DNA from: Smithella sp. ME-1 | Lineage (GTDB): Bacteria > Desulfobacterota > Syntrophia > Syntrophales > Smithellaceae | NCBI GenBank assembly: GCA_000495415.1 | Contig: AWGX01000919.1 | Coordinates: forward strand, 1-10,736 | Length of the DNA: 10,736 nucleotides | Direction of reading: 5' to 3' | Part shown: piece after piece, positions 1 to 6,849 of the stretch | How the letters are laid out: the number at the start of each line of letters is the position of its first letter | Position numbering within the stretch: position 1 is the stretch's first letter | Program-made: the position numbers and the translations under genes | The notes under the pieces: generated by a model | Databases searched by the model: none | Seen by the model: the letters and a program-made list of their open reading frames with translations, nothing else | What the model was told of the DNA's origin: nothing

Positions 1-2
1 GA

Positions 3-24
3 CCAACAAAGATAGCGCTTTGAT
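3..24 (+). repeat. Left copy of imperfect window-end inverted repeat
   Basis: These 22 bases (beginning CCAACAAAGATAGCG) match the reverse complement of 10715-10736 with a single mismatch (G against A at base 11). The two copies lie at the extreme ends of the window in inverted orientation. Their nature is unknown. They may be copies of a dispersed repeat, the tails of related genes, or an assembly effect. Confidence 0.6.
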
Positions 25-69
25 CGAAAGCGTATTCCCGCGCAAAGTAAATAGAATATTTTCTTACCA

Positions 70-100
70 GGAAGTTTTCGCCAGTATGGCGGAAACTTCC
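70..100. terminator. Hairpin downstream of rnpB, possible terminator
   Basis: GGAAGTTTTCGCC (70-82) and GGCGGAAACTTCC (88-100) form a 13-base-pair stem with a five-base loop. All pairs form in a plus-strand RNA if one G-U pair is allowed; a minus-strand RNA would carry one C-A mismatch. It lies about 22 bases beyond the predicted 3' end of rnpB, so it could end rnpB transcription, or that of an unseen plus-strand gene entering from the left. The T-tract is short on both strands (CTTTAG on the plus side), so a factor-independent terminator is plausible but not certain. Confidence 0.5.
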
Positions 101-121
101 TTTAGAAGCGATATAAACAGG

Positions 122-497
122 CACGGGAGAAGATCATAAGCCGAGTCCTGTCCCACGCTTAGGTTACCCTGCACGCGGTGATGATCATTCATCTGGGACG
201 GCGGTTGCCCTCCGTCTCTAGCGACACTACCCGAGAACATCGGACGGGCAGCCCTTAACGTTCTCCTATTTGGTCTTGCTCCGGATGGGGTTTACCATGC
301 CTTTCCTGTCACCAGGAAAGCGGTGAGCTCTTACCTCGCCTTTTCACCCTTACCCCGTATGCACGGGGCGGTATTTTTTCTGTGGCACTTTCCTTAGGGT
401 CGCCCCCAGTCGCCGTTAGCGACCATCCTGCCCTGTGGAGCTCGGACTTTCCTCCAGCAGATAAATTCTGCCCGCGATCATCTGATCTTCTCCGGCC
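122..497 (-). ncRNA. rnpB: RNase P RNA, bacterial class A
   Basis: This is the catalytic RNA of ribonuclease P, which removes 5' leaders from precursor tRNAs. Read on the minus strand it has the conserved landmarks in order: the 5' core element GGAGGAAAGTCCG (443-455 on the plus strand), ACAGAA (378-383), the class A segment GAGCAAGACCAAATAGG near 267-285, and the 3' core with GGGTAACCTAAGC then GGACTCGGCTTA. The ends are fixed by a perfect 11-base-pair P1 helix: GGAGAAGATCA near the 5' end (483-493) pairs with TGATCTTCTCC near the 3' end (126-136). About 370 bases is normal for class A. The exact termini are uncertain by a few bases. It has its own promoter at 505-533 and points away from rpmH-rnpA, which encodes its protein partner. 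Confidence 0.97.
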
Positions 498-504
498 TTT
501 TTTT

Positions 505-533
505 AGTCTACACTTGATTTATTTTTCTTTCAA
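505..533 (-). promoter_or_regulatory. Sigma70-type promoter of rnpB
   Basis: On the minus strand, TTGAAA (528-533) is followed after exactly 17 bases by TAGACT (505-510). The predicted RNA start falls about seven bases further on, near 497, which agrees with the 5' side of the P1 helix. Position, spacing and direction all fit a strong constitutive promoter for rnpB. Confidence 0.7.
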
Positions 534-731
534 GATATGTTCTTTACAAATAAAAACCCATAAATAATACACAATATCAAACAGATAACTGCAATTTAGT
601 TTAACTATGGCAATTTGTAATCAACTCCACCATATAAGAAAAATAAATTTGATGAAGCCCGCTCTCAATAGTAAACATTTATTTCAGTTATCTCCTGCAG
701 ATAAGTGAATATTTAAATTTACTAATTCACC

Positions 732-749
732 AATTTAACCAATTTAACC
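732..749 (+). repeat. Tandem 9-base repeat upstream of rpmH promoter
   Basis: AATTTAACC occurs twice head to tail and ends directly against the TTGACA at 750-755. Its position just upstream of a -35 box suggests an AT-rich upstream promoter element or a regulator site. That role is inferred from position only. Confidence 0.5.
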
Positions 750-778
750 TTGACAAATAGATACTACTATGATTTACA
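750..778 (+). promoter_or_regulatory. Candidate promoter of the rpmH operon
   Basis: A perfect -35 hexamer TTGACA (750-755) lies about 55 bases upstream of rpmH. With a 17-base spacer the -10 would be TTTACA (773-778), a poor match that is helped by an extended -10 TG at 770-771. The better -10 words TACTAT (765-770) and TATGAT (768-773) are too close to the -35. The -35 is convincing; the exact -10 is not. Confidence 0.45.
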
Positions 779-808
779 AGCCATTTCATCACTTTTAAAG
801 GATTAACC

Positions 809-946
809 ATGAAAAAGACTTTAACAAACAAAACTAATACCAAAAGAAAGAAGACCCACGGGTTTCTAGTTCGTATGGCTTCAAAATCCGGAAGGCAGGT
901 TTTAAGCCGCAGAAGATCTAAGGGAAGAAAACGTCTAACTGTGTAA
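809..946 (+). CDS. rpmH: 50S ribosomal protein L34
   Basis: L34 is a small basic protein of the large ribosomal subunit. The frame encodes 45 residues, close to the usual 44 to 46. The C-terminal two thirds carry the family signature: THGFLVRM (16-23), then [18 protein letters not shown] (26-43). The first 11 residues ([11 protein letters not shown]) differ from the common start of the type MKRTxQPSxRKR, so the N-terminal tail is divergent. AAAGGA (797-802) is a good ribosome binding site six bases before ATG. It is the first gene of the rpmH-rnpA-yidD-yidC-jag-mnmE cluster, 20 bases before rnpA, the classic bacterial pairing. Confidence 0.98.
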   Translation: MKKTLTNKTNTKRKKTHGFLVRMASKSGRQVLSRRRSKGRKRLTV

Positions 947-966
947 ATTTACCTTCGTCGGTATGC

Positions 967-1314
967 ATGAAAGAACAATCTTACCGGAAATCGGAAAGGA
1001 TCAATGCTCGAAGCAGATATAAAACTATTTATCAACAGGGGGCGTGGAGAAGTTCTCAATACTTTACAGCAATAACATGCAGTAATTCTCAAGGGGTTAG
1101 GAGGCTGGGACTTACCGTAACTAAAAAAGCGGGGAATGCCGTAGAAAGAAACAGAATCAAAAGATTGATCAGAGAATTTTTTCGCCTTAATAAGAATTTG
1201 TTTCCCGCCGGGCACGACATTGTAATCATGGTTAAAAAAAATATGCCGCCCCTTACTTATCTCGATGCATGCAAAGAATTGACGGAACTCTTCAAGCGGA
1301 AAGCTAATATATAA
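967..1314 (+). CDS. rnpA: Ribonuclease P protein component
   Basis: This is the basic protein cofactor of RNase P, which helps the RNA subunit bind precursor tRNA leaders. The 115-residue length is normal. The RNR signature is clear at residues 59-73 ([15 protein letters not shown]), preceded by [12 protein letters not shown] (48-59), which forms the central strand region. A C-terminal segment [11 protein letters not shown] (82-92) completes the compact alpha-beta fold. No strong ribosome binding site precedes the ATG, and an overlapping out-of-frame ATG lies at 963, so translation may depend on read-through from rpmH 20 bases upstream. Its RNA partner rnpB lies only about 470 bases away on the other strand, which is uncommon. 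Confidence 0.98.
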   Translation: MKEQSYRKSERINARSRYKTIYQQGAWRSSQYFTAITCSNSQGVRRLGLTVTKKAGNAVERNRIKRLIREFFRLNKNLFPAGHDIVIMVKKNMPPLTYLDACKELTELFKRKANI

Positions 1315-1317
1315 TTT

Positions 1318-1545
1318 ATGCTCAGGACAATTTTGTTAAAACTTCTTATTACTATAATTCGTTTATACCAAATCTGTGTGTCACCTTTCTTTTTTGCTCC
1401 ATGTTGCCGCTTCTATCCATCATGTTCCGAATATACAATCTCGGCAATTAAATTACATGGACCGGCAAAAGGAACTTTCATGGGCATAAAGAGGATTCTT
1501 CGCTGCCATCCCCTGCACCCCGGCGGTTATGATCCCGTCAAGTAA
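1318..1545 (+). CDS. yidD: Membrane protein insertion efficiency factor YidD
   Basis: YidD is a small amphipathic protein at the inner face of the cytoplasmic membrane that assists YidC-dependent insertion of membrane proteins. The 75 residues contain the family hallmarks: a hydrophobic N-terminal helix (3-26), [11 protein letters not shown] (30-40), an [10 protein letters not shown] block and the [14 protein letters not shown] ending. The conserved cysteines are present. The start lies three bases after the rnpA stop, so the two genes are very probably translationally coupled, and yidC follows 20 bases later. Confidence 0.97.
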   Translation: MLRTILLKLLITIIRLYQICVSPFFFAPCCRFYPSCSEYTISAIKLHGPAKGTFMGIKRILRCHPLHPGGYDPVK

Positions 1546-1565
1546 ATTGAAACTGGAGGTTATTA

Positions 1566-3263
1566 ATGGATAAAAGGACAATTCTGGCCATAGTCCTGTC
1601 ACTTGCCGTACTCTTAATATATCAGTTATTTTTTATCAAACCACCGGCGCAAAAACAGGCAACTCCGGCTCAAGAATCGAAACAAATCAGCAAAGACACG
1701 GCTGCGAAAACAGCCGCTACACCGATCACGGCAGTAGCATCAAAACCCGCAATTCAACAGACCGTCGCTAAAAAAGAAGCTGCACCAAAAGATATCAAGG
1801 TAGAAACTGAAAATTACACGGCAATATTTTCCACCAAGGGTGCCGCCCTAAAATCTTATCAGCTAAAAAAATATCAGAAAGAATGTATCAAATGTACTGA
1901 TGATATTTATCCTGTAATTAAGAATTCCTTAACCGGCACGAAGCAACCGGCCAAAGCAAAAAGCAATGAACAGATAGAATTAGTAACAATTAATGAATCC
2001 TTGTCTTATCCGTTGGCAATTACTTTTCCCGAATCGGCCCCTGAAATTGCCGCTGATTCGGTATATGATGTTGATGTAACCAGTCTGGACTTGAAAAATT
2101 CCAAAGAAAAAAATCGTCTGGTTTTTTCCCGGATTTTTAATGGACTTAAGATAGAAAAGATTTTTACTTTCACCCCGGATAATTATTCAATCGCACTGGA
2201 CGTAAAAATATCCAACCTGACAAACTCACCGACCACTCAAATACCTCACCTCAACTGGTACGAATATGCTGATCCGAAAGAAGAAACGGATAGCTATAGT
2301 AATGAAGGACCAGTCGCTTATGTTTCCAAGTCCGTCAAGCGTAAGAAAGCTTCGGATATATCGACGGAGGTAAGTCTTGGCCCTGATGTTTCCTGGGGTG
2401 GATTTGAGAGAAAATATTTTATGGCGGCAGTCATACCGCAGGATCCTTCTCTGACTACTATCAATATGTCCAGAGATCAAAATAACGTCGTCTCTGTAGC
2501 GATTAAAGGAACCAAAAGCGTAATACCGCCGAACCAGTCGGATTCTATCAAATATTCTCTTTTTATTGGTCCCAAAGATTACATTCTTCTCAAAAAACTT
2601 GGTATCTCGCTGGAAGAAGCTGTCGAGTTTGATTCATTTATACCGGGACTGAAATGGCTTTCCATCGGTTTACTGATTTTCATCAAATTTTTGTATCAGT
2701 ATGTCGCTAATTACGGTATTGCCATTATTATGCTTACAATTTTCATAAAACTCATTTTCTGGCCGCTTGGCAATATAAGTTATAAATCCATGAAGGAAAT
2801 GCAAAAACTTCAGCCCAAACTGGTTGAGTTAAAAGAGAAATATAAAAATGATCAGGCTAAAATCGGCCAGGAAACCATGGCTCTATACAAGGCGCATAAG
2901 GTCAACCCTCTTAGCGGCTGCTTGCCGATGCTGATTCAGATACCGGTTTTTATCGGCTTGTACAATACGCTTCTTTATGCAATTGAACTGCGCCACTCGC
3001 CTCTCTTCTGGTGGATTCAGGATTTATCGGCCAAAGATCCATATTACATTACACCGATTATTATGGGAGCAACGCAATTTATTCAACAGAAAATGACACC
3101 TTTTACGGGAGATCCCATGATGGCAAAAATGATGTTAATCATGCCTATTGTCTTTACTTTTCTATTTTTGAATTTTCCGGCAGGATTGGTTATTTACTGG
3201 TTATTAAATAATGTTTTAAGCATCGGTCAGCAAATTTATATTAATAAAAAATTCGCTGATTGA
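1566..3263 (+). CDS. yidC: Membrane protein insertase YidC (Oxa1 family)
   Basis: YidC inserts and folds proteins in the inner membrane, alone or with SecYEG. The 565 residues show the Gram-negative layout: an N-terminal membrane anchor (about 6-24), a long Ala/Lys/Gln linker, a periplasmic beta domain (about 78-345), and the conserved five-helix insertase domain (about 360-560). Core motifs include SYKSMKEMQKLQPK (405-418), ALYKAHKVNPLSGCLPMLIQ (439-458), DLSAKDPYYI (486-495) and FPAGLVIYW (537-545). The groove position that is arginine in E. coli (Arg366) is lysine here (Lys395). A CxxC pair (Cys107, Cys110) sits in the periplasmic domain. GGAGG lies shortly before the ATG. It follows yidD and precedes jag, the usual order. 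Confidence 0.99.
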   Translation: MDKRTILAIVLSLAVLLIYQLFFIKPPAQKQATPAQESKQISKDTAAKTAATPITAVASKPAIQQTVAKKEAAPKDIKVETENYTAIFSTKGAALKSYQLKKYQKECIKCTDDIYPVIKNSLTGTKQPAKAKSNEQIELVTINESLSYPLAITFPESAPEIAADSVYDVDVTSLDLKNSKEKNRLVFSRIFNGLKIEKIFTFTPDNYSIALDVKISNLTNSPTTQIPHLNWYEYADPKEETDSYSNEGPVAYVSKSVKRKKASDISTEVSLGPDVSWGGFERKYFMAAVIPQDPSLTTINMSRDQNNVVSVAIKGTKSVIPPNQSDSIKYSLFIGPKDYILLKKLGISLEEAVEFDSFIPGLKWLSIGLLIFIKFLYQYVANYGIAIIMLTIFIKLIFWPLGNISYKSMKEMQKLQPKLVELKEKYKNDQAKIGQETMALYKAHKVNPLSGCLPMLIQIPVFIGLYNTLLYAIELRHSPLFWWIQDLSAKDPYYITPIIMGATQFIQQKMTPFTGDPMMAKMMLIMPIVFTFLFLNFPAGLVIYWLLNNVLSIGQQIYINKKFAD

Positions 3264-3285
3264 TATATTGATAAGAGGTTTAAAG

Positions 3286-4116
3286 ATGGATTCGAGAACT
3301 ATGGAAATAGAAGAAAAATCAATTGATGAAGCTATCGAAAAAGCTTGCCGCGAATTTGGCGTACCGCGGGAAAAATTAAATATTGAAATTATTTCAGAAG
3401 AAAGCGGAGGATTCCTTGGTATATTTTCCAAAAAAGCCAAGATAAGGGCTTCGTTGCTTTCTCTGAATATAGATTTTTCCTTCGCGGATAACCCGGCAGA
3501 TAAACAAGAGCCAAGAACTGAAACTCAGGCAAAGTCCGAAAAAGAAAATACGCCTGAGAGAAGGATCGTAACGGAAAAGCCTAAAAAGCAGGCCGAGTCT
3601 GCCGTTGTTTCCGATTCCACTTCCGACTCTACATTGGCATCAAAAGCAAAGGATTTACTGGATGGTATTTTGCAAAGAATACCATTGGAATGCCTTGTAA
3701 CCGTGAATGAGACACCGGAAAAAATAATTCTCAATATTGAAGGCGATAACAGCGGATTGCTCATAGGCAAACGCGGACAGAATATTGATGCTCTTCAGTA
3801 TATATTGAATAAAGCAATCAACAAACTTAATAACGGTCATAAAATGATCATGATCGATTCGGGAGAATACCGGAAGAGAAGAGAAGAATTTCTGCTTGGT
3901 TTGGCGGAAAGGATCAGAGAAAAAGTAAAGAAAACCATGAAACCTGTATCAATCGGCCACATGAACGCCCATGATCGGCGCCTTATCCATCTGGTACTGC
4001 AAGAAGATGAATCACTGATCACACAAAGCCGCGGCGAGGGCAAATTTAGAAAAATTGTTATTCTTCCGGCAAGAACAGGTAATGCCAGGCACGGCAGGGA
4101 GAAACGACAAAAATAG
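3286..4116 (+). CDS. jag: Jag/KhpB-type KH-R3H RNA-binding protein
   Basis: Members of this family (Jag, SpoIIIJ-associated, also called KhpB or EloR) bind RNA and in Gram-positives affect cell elongation; the role in Gram-negatives is poorly known. The 276 residues contain a Jag-N domain (about 1-55, with GGFLGIF), a charged low-complexity linker (about 65-115), a KH domain with the GKRG loop (161-164), and a C-terminal R3H domain with the Arg-x3-His motif (Arg231, His235) followed by SRGEGKFRKIVILPA. I chose ATG 3286 because AAGAGG (3273-3278) lies seven bases upstream. A TTG at 3268 would add six residues and ATG 3301 would remove five. It lies 22 bases after yidC, its usual neighbour. Confidence 0.95.
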   Translation: MDSRTMEIEEKSIDEAIEKACREFGVPREKLNIEIISEESGGFLGIFSKKAKIRASLLSLNIDFSFADNPADKQEPRTETQAKSEKENTPERRIVTEKPKKQAESAVVSDSTSDSTLASKAKDLLDGILQRIPLECLVTVNETPEKIILNIEGDNSGLLIGKRGQNIDALQYILNKAINKLNNGHKMIMIDSGEYRKRREEFLLGLAERIREKVKKTMKPVSIGHMNAHDRRLIHLVLQEDESLITQSRGEGKFRKIVILPARTGNARHGREKRQK

Positions 4117-4165
4117 TTTTTTAGTCAATTTGATAATCACTACATGAAGGAGAAGTGTCCTTACC

Positions 4166-5545
4166 GTGCTTTGCGAGGATACCATAGCAGCCATCGCGAC
4201 TCCTTTCGGCCTGTCCGGAGTGGGAATAATCCGGATCAGCGGACCCGAAGCTCTCGAAATCGCCCGTCGCATTTTTCAGCCTTCCAATGGAATCTGTCCG
4301 TGGGAAAGCCATCATTTATACCATGGTGATATAGTTTCCGCCGACGGTAAAACTATTCTCGATGAAGTCTTAATTTCTTCCATGCGCAAACCCCGTTCTT
4401 TCACGGGAGAAGATGTTGTAGAAATTAATTGCCATGGCAATCCCATCGTTATGCACTCCATACTTACACAGCTGCACGAGCTGGGATGCCGCCTGGCACG
4501 TCACGGAGAATTCTCCCAGCGTGCCTTCCTGAACAATCGCCTTGATTTATCCCAGGCGGAAGCACTCTCGTCAATGATTGCCGCACCATCGGCAAAAGCT
4601 TATGCCATGGGACTTTCTCAATTAAAGGGATCGCTTTCCAGAGAAATAGAAGACCTGCGCCTGCTCTTGATAGAAGCTTTGGCTTTACTGGAGACGGCCA
4701 TTGATTTTACCGAAGATACATCCGAGGACAAAGTTCCGGAAATACCGCCGCAAATCAATCAGGCGTTGGAACGTACTCAATCGCTTCTTTCTTCATACAA
4801 TTCGGCAAGGGCGTACTCCGAAGGTATCAATGTTATAATCACAGGCAAACCTAATGTAGGGAAATCGAGCCTGCTCAATTCTCTAATCGGCAGGAAGAAA
4901 GCTATTGTCACCGATATTCCGGGAACAACGCGCGACATGATCACGGATACAATCAATATCAAAGGCATTCCAGTTCATTTAATTGACACCGCCGGAATAA
5001 GAGAGCCGCAAAATTTAATCGAAAAAGAAGGAATATCCCTGGTCTGGGAAAGCCTGGCTAACGCAGATATTGTTATTGTAATGCTTGACGTAAGCAATCC
5101 GCTGACGGATGAAGATAGACTCATTATCGACAAAAATAAATCGGGGAAACTTATAGCCTCGATAAACAAAATTGATTTGCCCCGAAAATGGGAAGCAGAC
5201 GCGCTTAAAAAACTATTTCCCCGGGAGACAAAATTTCTGGAAATCTCTGCAAAGTTAGGCAACGGGTTGGAAGAATTAAAAAGTACAATTATAGACTTAT
5301 CTGTCAGCAGCAATGATGAATATGCCGGCAGCGTAATGATTACCAGCCTGCGTCATAAGCTGGCAACAGAAAAAGCTTTAAAAAATATTCAAAACGCCAA
5401 AGAAAGCATCGCGCAGGGCATGTCTGCCGAGTTTGCCGCTTTCGACCTTCGTGAAGCTATAGATAACCTGGACGAAATAACGGGCAACAAAATAAATGAT
5501 GAAATACTGGATAAGATTTTTTCCAGTTTCTGTATAGGTAAGTGA
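4166..5545 (+). CDS. mnmE: tRNA uridine-5-carboxymethylaminomethyl(34) synthesis GTPase MnmE
   Basis: MnmE works with MnmG to modify the wobble uridine (U34) of certain tRNAs. The 459 residues show an N-terminal tetrahydrofolate-binding domain (about 4-120, with DTIAAIATPFG and SQRAFLNNRLDLSQAEA), a helical domain, and an inserted G domain: G1 GKPNVGKSS (227-235), G2 region IPGTTRD (251-257), G3 DTAG (274-277), G4 NKID (334-337) and G5 SAK (361-363). It ends with the diagnostic FCIGK, whose cysteine (456) is conserved. The start is GTG, the only usable start after the upstream in-frame stop; AAGGAG (4147-4152) lies 13 bases before it, a rather long spacing. It is 49 bases after jag. mnmG is not in the window. 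Confidence 0.99.
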   Translation: MLCEDTIAAIATPFGLSGVGIIRISGPEALEIARRIFQPSNGICPWESHHLYHGDIVSADGKTILDEVLISSMRKPRSFTGEDVVEINCHGNPIVMHSILTQLHELGCRLARHGEFSQRAFLNNRLDLSQAEALSSMIAAPSAKAYAMGLSQLKGSLSREIEDLRLLLIEALALLETAIDFTEDTSEDKVPEIPPQINQALERTQSLLSSYNSARAYSEGINVIITGKPNVGKSSLLNSLIGRKKAIVTDIPGTTRDMITDTINIKGIPVHLIDTAGIREPQNLIEKEGISLVWESLANADIVIVMLDVSNPLTDEDRLIIDKNKSGKLIASINKIDLPRKWEADALKKLFPRETKFLEISAKLGNGLEELKSTIIDLSVSSNDEYAGSVMITSLRHKLATEKALKNIQNAKESIAQGMSAEFAAFDLREAIDNLDEITGNKINDEILDKIFSSFCIGK

Positions 5546-5569
5546 TGCTATTCCGATTTATATAATGTT

Positions 5570-6700
5570 ATGAAAAAATATTATTTTTTTATCTGTATAT
5601 CAGTGATTTTTCTCTGGCCGGCAAGTAACGTTATGTGCCAGGAGAAATGTGTTAATATAAAAGCGGATTCAGCCATTATTAATGGCGATATTCCTTCCGC
5701 AAAACTTAACGCCATTGCCCGTGCTAAGTGGTCGGCGATTGAAGAAGTCACCGATATGGAAATCACTTTGCGTAGCTTTGTACAAAACTTTACTCTGCTG
5801 GAAAACATGATTAAAACAAAAACGAGTGAAGCAGTTAAAAATTATAAAGTGCTTAATGAAATAAATAATGAAGGTAGCGTCATTGTTAAGGTTAGAGTTT
5901 GCGTGTCCCCTGCCGGCGCCAGGGAAGCTCTTTATCAATTAGGATTAAACAATTCTATTGCTGTTTATATTCCAGTACGCAAACCCGGACGCAATGGGAA
6001 AGAATTTCAAGAAACAAATCATCTTTCCGAATCGCTTATTGATATCCTCTCTGAACAAAACTATACTGTTGTCGATGTTGCCCCTACGCAAGTTATTGAT
6101 ACCATGGAAGTAAAAAAAGCTATCCTCAGCGGAAGCACGCCCAAATTACGCAATATAATATACAAATTTTTATCCAATTTGATTATTGCCGGTAAAGTTG
6201 ATTACACGATTTCCACAAAAAATGGAGAAAACACCGGTCATAATTCCTCCATGTCTTTGAACAACGTAACCGCGCAGCTCACCTACCAGATAATTGCCAA
6301 AAACAATAAGAACGGTAATATGGAAATTATAGCAACGGGAACCGAAGAAGCCAAAGGAGTAGCCACTGACGTGGAAGATGCATCCTCAGAAGCCATGGAA
6401 GAACTGGCACAGAATGTGGCACCTGCAATTCTGGACAAGATTAGTCAATACATAAAAGACAACACAAAGAAAATCACCGTTAGAGTTAATGACGTAAATG
6501 ATATAGAAGCAGTAAAGGAAATTAAAGAAATATTGCAGAGCATAACCTGGGTTTCGGAAGTTGAAGAAAAACAGATGGGCGATTTTCTAATAAGCTATCC
6601 GGAAAATATAATTTATCTGGTCAATAGTATTGAACAAGAAAGTGATTTAAAAGTTTTAAATTTTTCAACTTCTTCTATTAATCTGGAGTATCAAAATTAG
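5570..6700 (+). CDS. Exported protein with FlgT-N-like region, function unknown
   Basis: The 376-residue product begins with a signal peptide (KK then a hydrophobic stretch, about 1-23), so it should act in the periplasm or at the outer membrane. Cys23 follows Val-Met, which is a poor lipobox, so lipidation is unlikely. Residues about 30-115 (SAIINGDIPSAKLNAIARAK, then a helix-rich part and VIVKVRVCVSP) resemble by eye the N-terminal domain of the flagellar protein FlgT and related LPP20-like proteins. A middle part (about 128-292, with IAVYIPV and AGKVDYTIS) suggests a CsgG- or FlgT-middle-like alpha-beta fold. The C-terminal 75 residues are unassigned. It starts 24 bases after mnmE with no clear ribosome binding site and probably belongs to the same transcript. 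No flagellar gene is near, so the flagellar role is not supported by context. Confidence 0.85.
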   Translation: MKKYYFFICISVIFLWPASNVMCQEKCVNIKADSAIINGDIPSAKLNAIARAKWSAIEEVTDMEITLRSFVQNFTLLENMIKTKTSEAVKNYKVLNEINNEGSVIVKVRVCVSPAGAREALYQLGLNNSIAVYIPVRKPGRNGKEFQETNHLSESLIDILSEQNYTVVDVAPTQVIDTMEVKKAILSGSTPKLRNIIYKFLSNLIIAGKVDYTISTKNGENTGHNSSMSLNNVTAQLTYQIIAKNNKNGNMEIIATGTEEAKGVATDVEDASSEAMEELAQNVAPAILDKISQYIKDNTKKITVRVNDVNDIEAVKEIKEILQSITWVSEVEEKQMGDFLISYPENIIYLVNSIEQESDLKVLNFSTSSINLEYQN

Positions 6701-6790
6701 AGTAACACGGGGTTGTTTGACAGGATTACTAACTTTACCCAATAAAATGTTTGCAGAAAATACGTAATAGCGAAATGTTGCATAAAGGTT

Positions 6791-6837
6791 GGTGACTGGT
6801 GCCGGAAGTTTTTATTATCTACCATTCACCAGTCACC
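6791..6837. repeat. Perfect 11-base inverted repeat between convergent genes
   Basis: GGTGACTGGTG (6791-6801) and CACCAGTCACC (6827-6837) are exact reverse complements with a 25-base spacer. The right arm is preceded by ACCATT, so on the minus strand the sequence reads GGTGACTGGTGAATGGT, a near-tandem repetition of GGTGAxTGG. It lies between a plus-strand and a minus-strand gene and could stop transcription from both sides, but the loop is long and T-tracts are weak. A remnant of a small dispersed palindromic element is an equal possibility. Confidence 0.6.
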
Positions 6838-6849
6838 TTGCATCAAGGA

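Larger units (their letters stand above)
2..139 (+). other. Unassigned left edge with an open frame
   Basis: No gene can be assigned to the first 120 bases. One plus-strand frame (from base 2) stays open for 45 codons from the window edge to a stop at 137-139 and starts with residues TNKDSALIES. It could be the tail of a gene that begins outside the window, but it would run 15 or so bases into the 3' end of rnpB, and an open frame of this length is not rare by chance. A small hairpin also lies here (CGCTTT at 16-21 pairing with AAAGCG at 27-32, five-base loop). Confidence 0.15.
498..808. other. Divergent intergenic region rnpB/rpmH, no gene
   Basis: This AT-rich stretch of about 310 bases has no credible coding frame. 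It holds the leftward rnpB promoter and a candidate rightward rpmH promoter. It also has the motif AGATAACTG at 583-591 and its exact reverse complement CAGTTATCT at 685-693. The second copy is part of a local palindrome, TTATCT-CCTGC-AGATAA (688-704). A tandem repeat of AATTTAACC lies at 732-749. Any of these could bind a regulator, but none matches an operator that I recognise. No cluster of DnaA boxes was seen. Confidence 0.6.

Noticed and set aside
382..567. Plus-strand open frame of 61 codons
   Set aside because: It lies mostly antisense inside the RNase P RNA gene and its promoter, and has no family resemblance.
498..808. Possible replication origin next to rpmH
   Set aside because: rpmH often lies near oriC, but no dnaA gene and no cluster of TTATCCACA-type boxes is visible; isolated near-matches are expected by chance.
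949..1215. Minus-strand open frame of 88 codons opposite rnpA
   Set aside because: It is antisense to a confidently identified gene and its residues look like a shadow translation.
3268..3285. TTG start for jag six codons upstream
   Set aside because: The ATG at 3286 has a well-spaced AAGAGG, while the TTG has none and lies only four bases after the yidC stop.
4975..5313. Minus-strand open frame of 112 codons opposite mnmE
   Set aside because: It is fully antisense to the MnmE G domain and has no ribosome binding site or recognisable motif.
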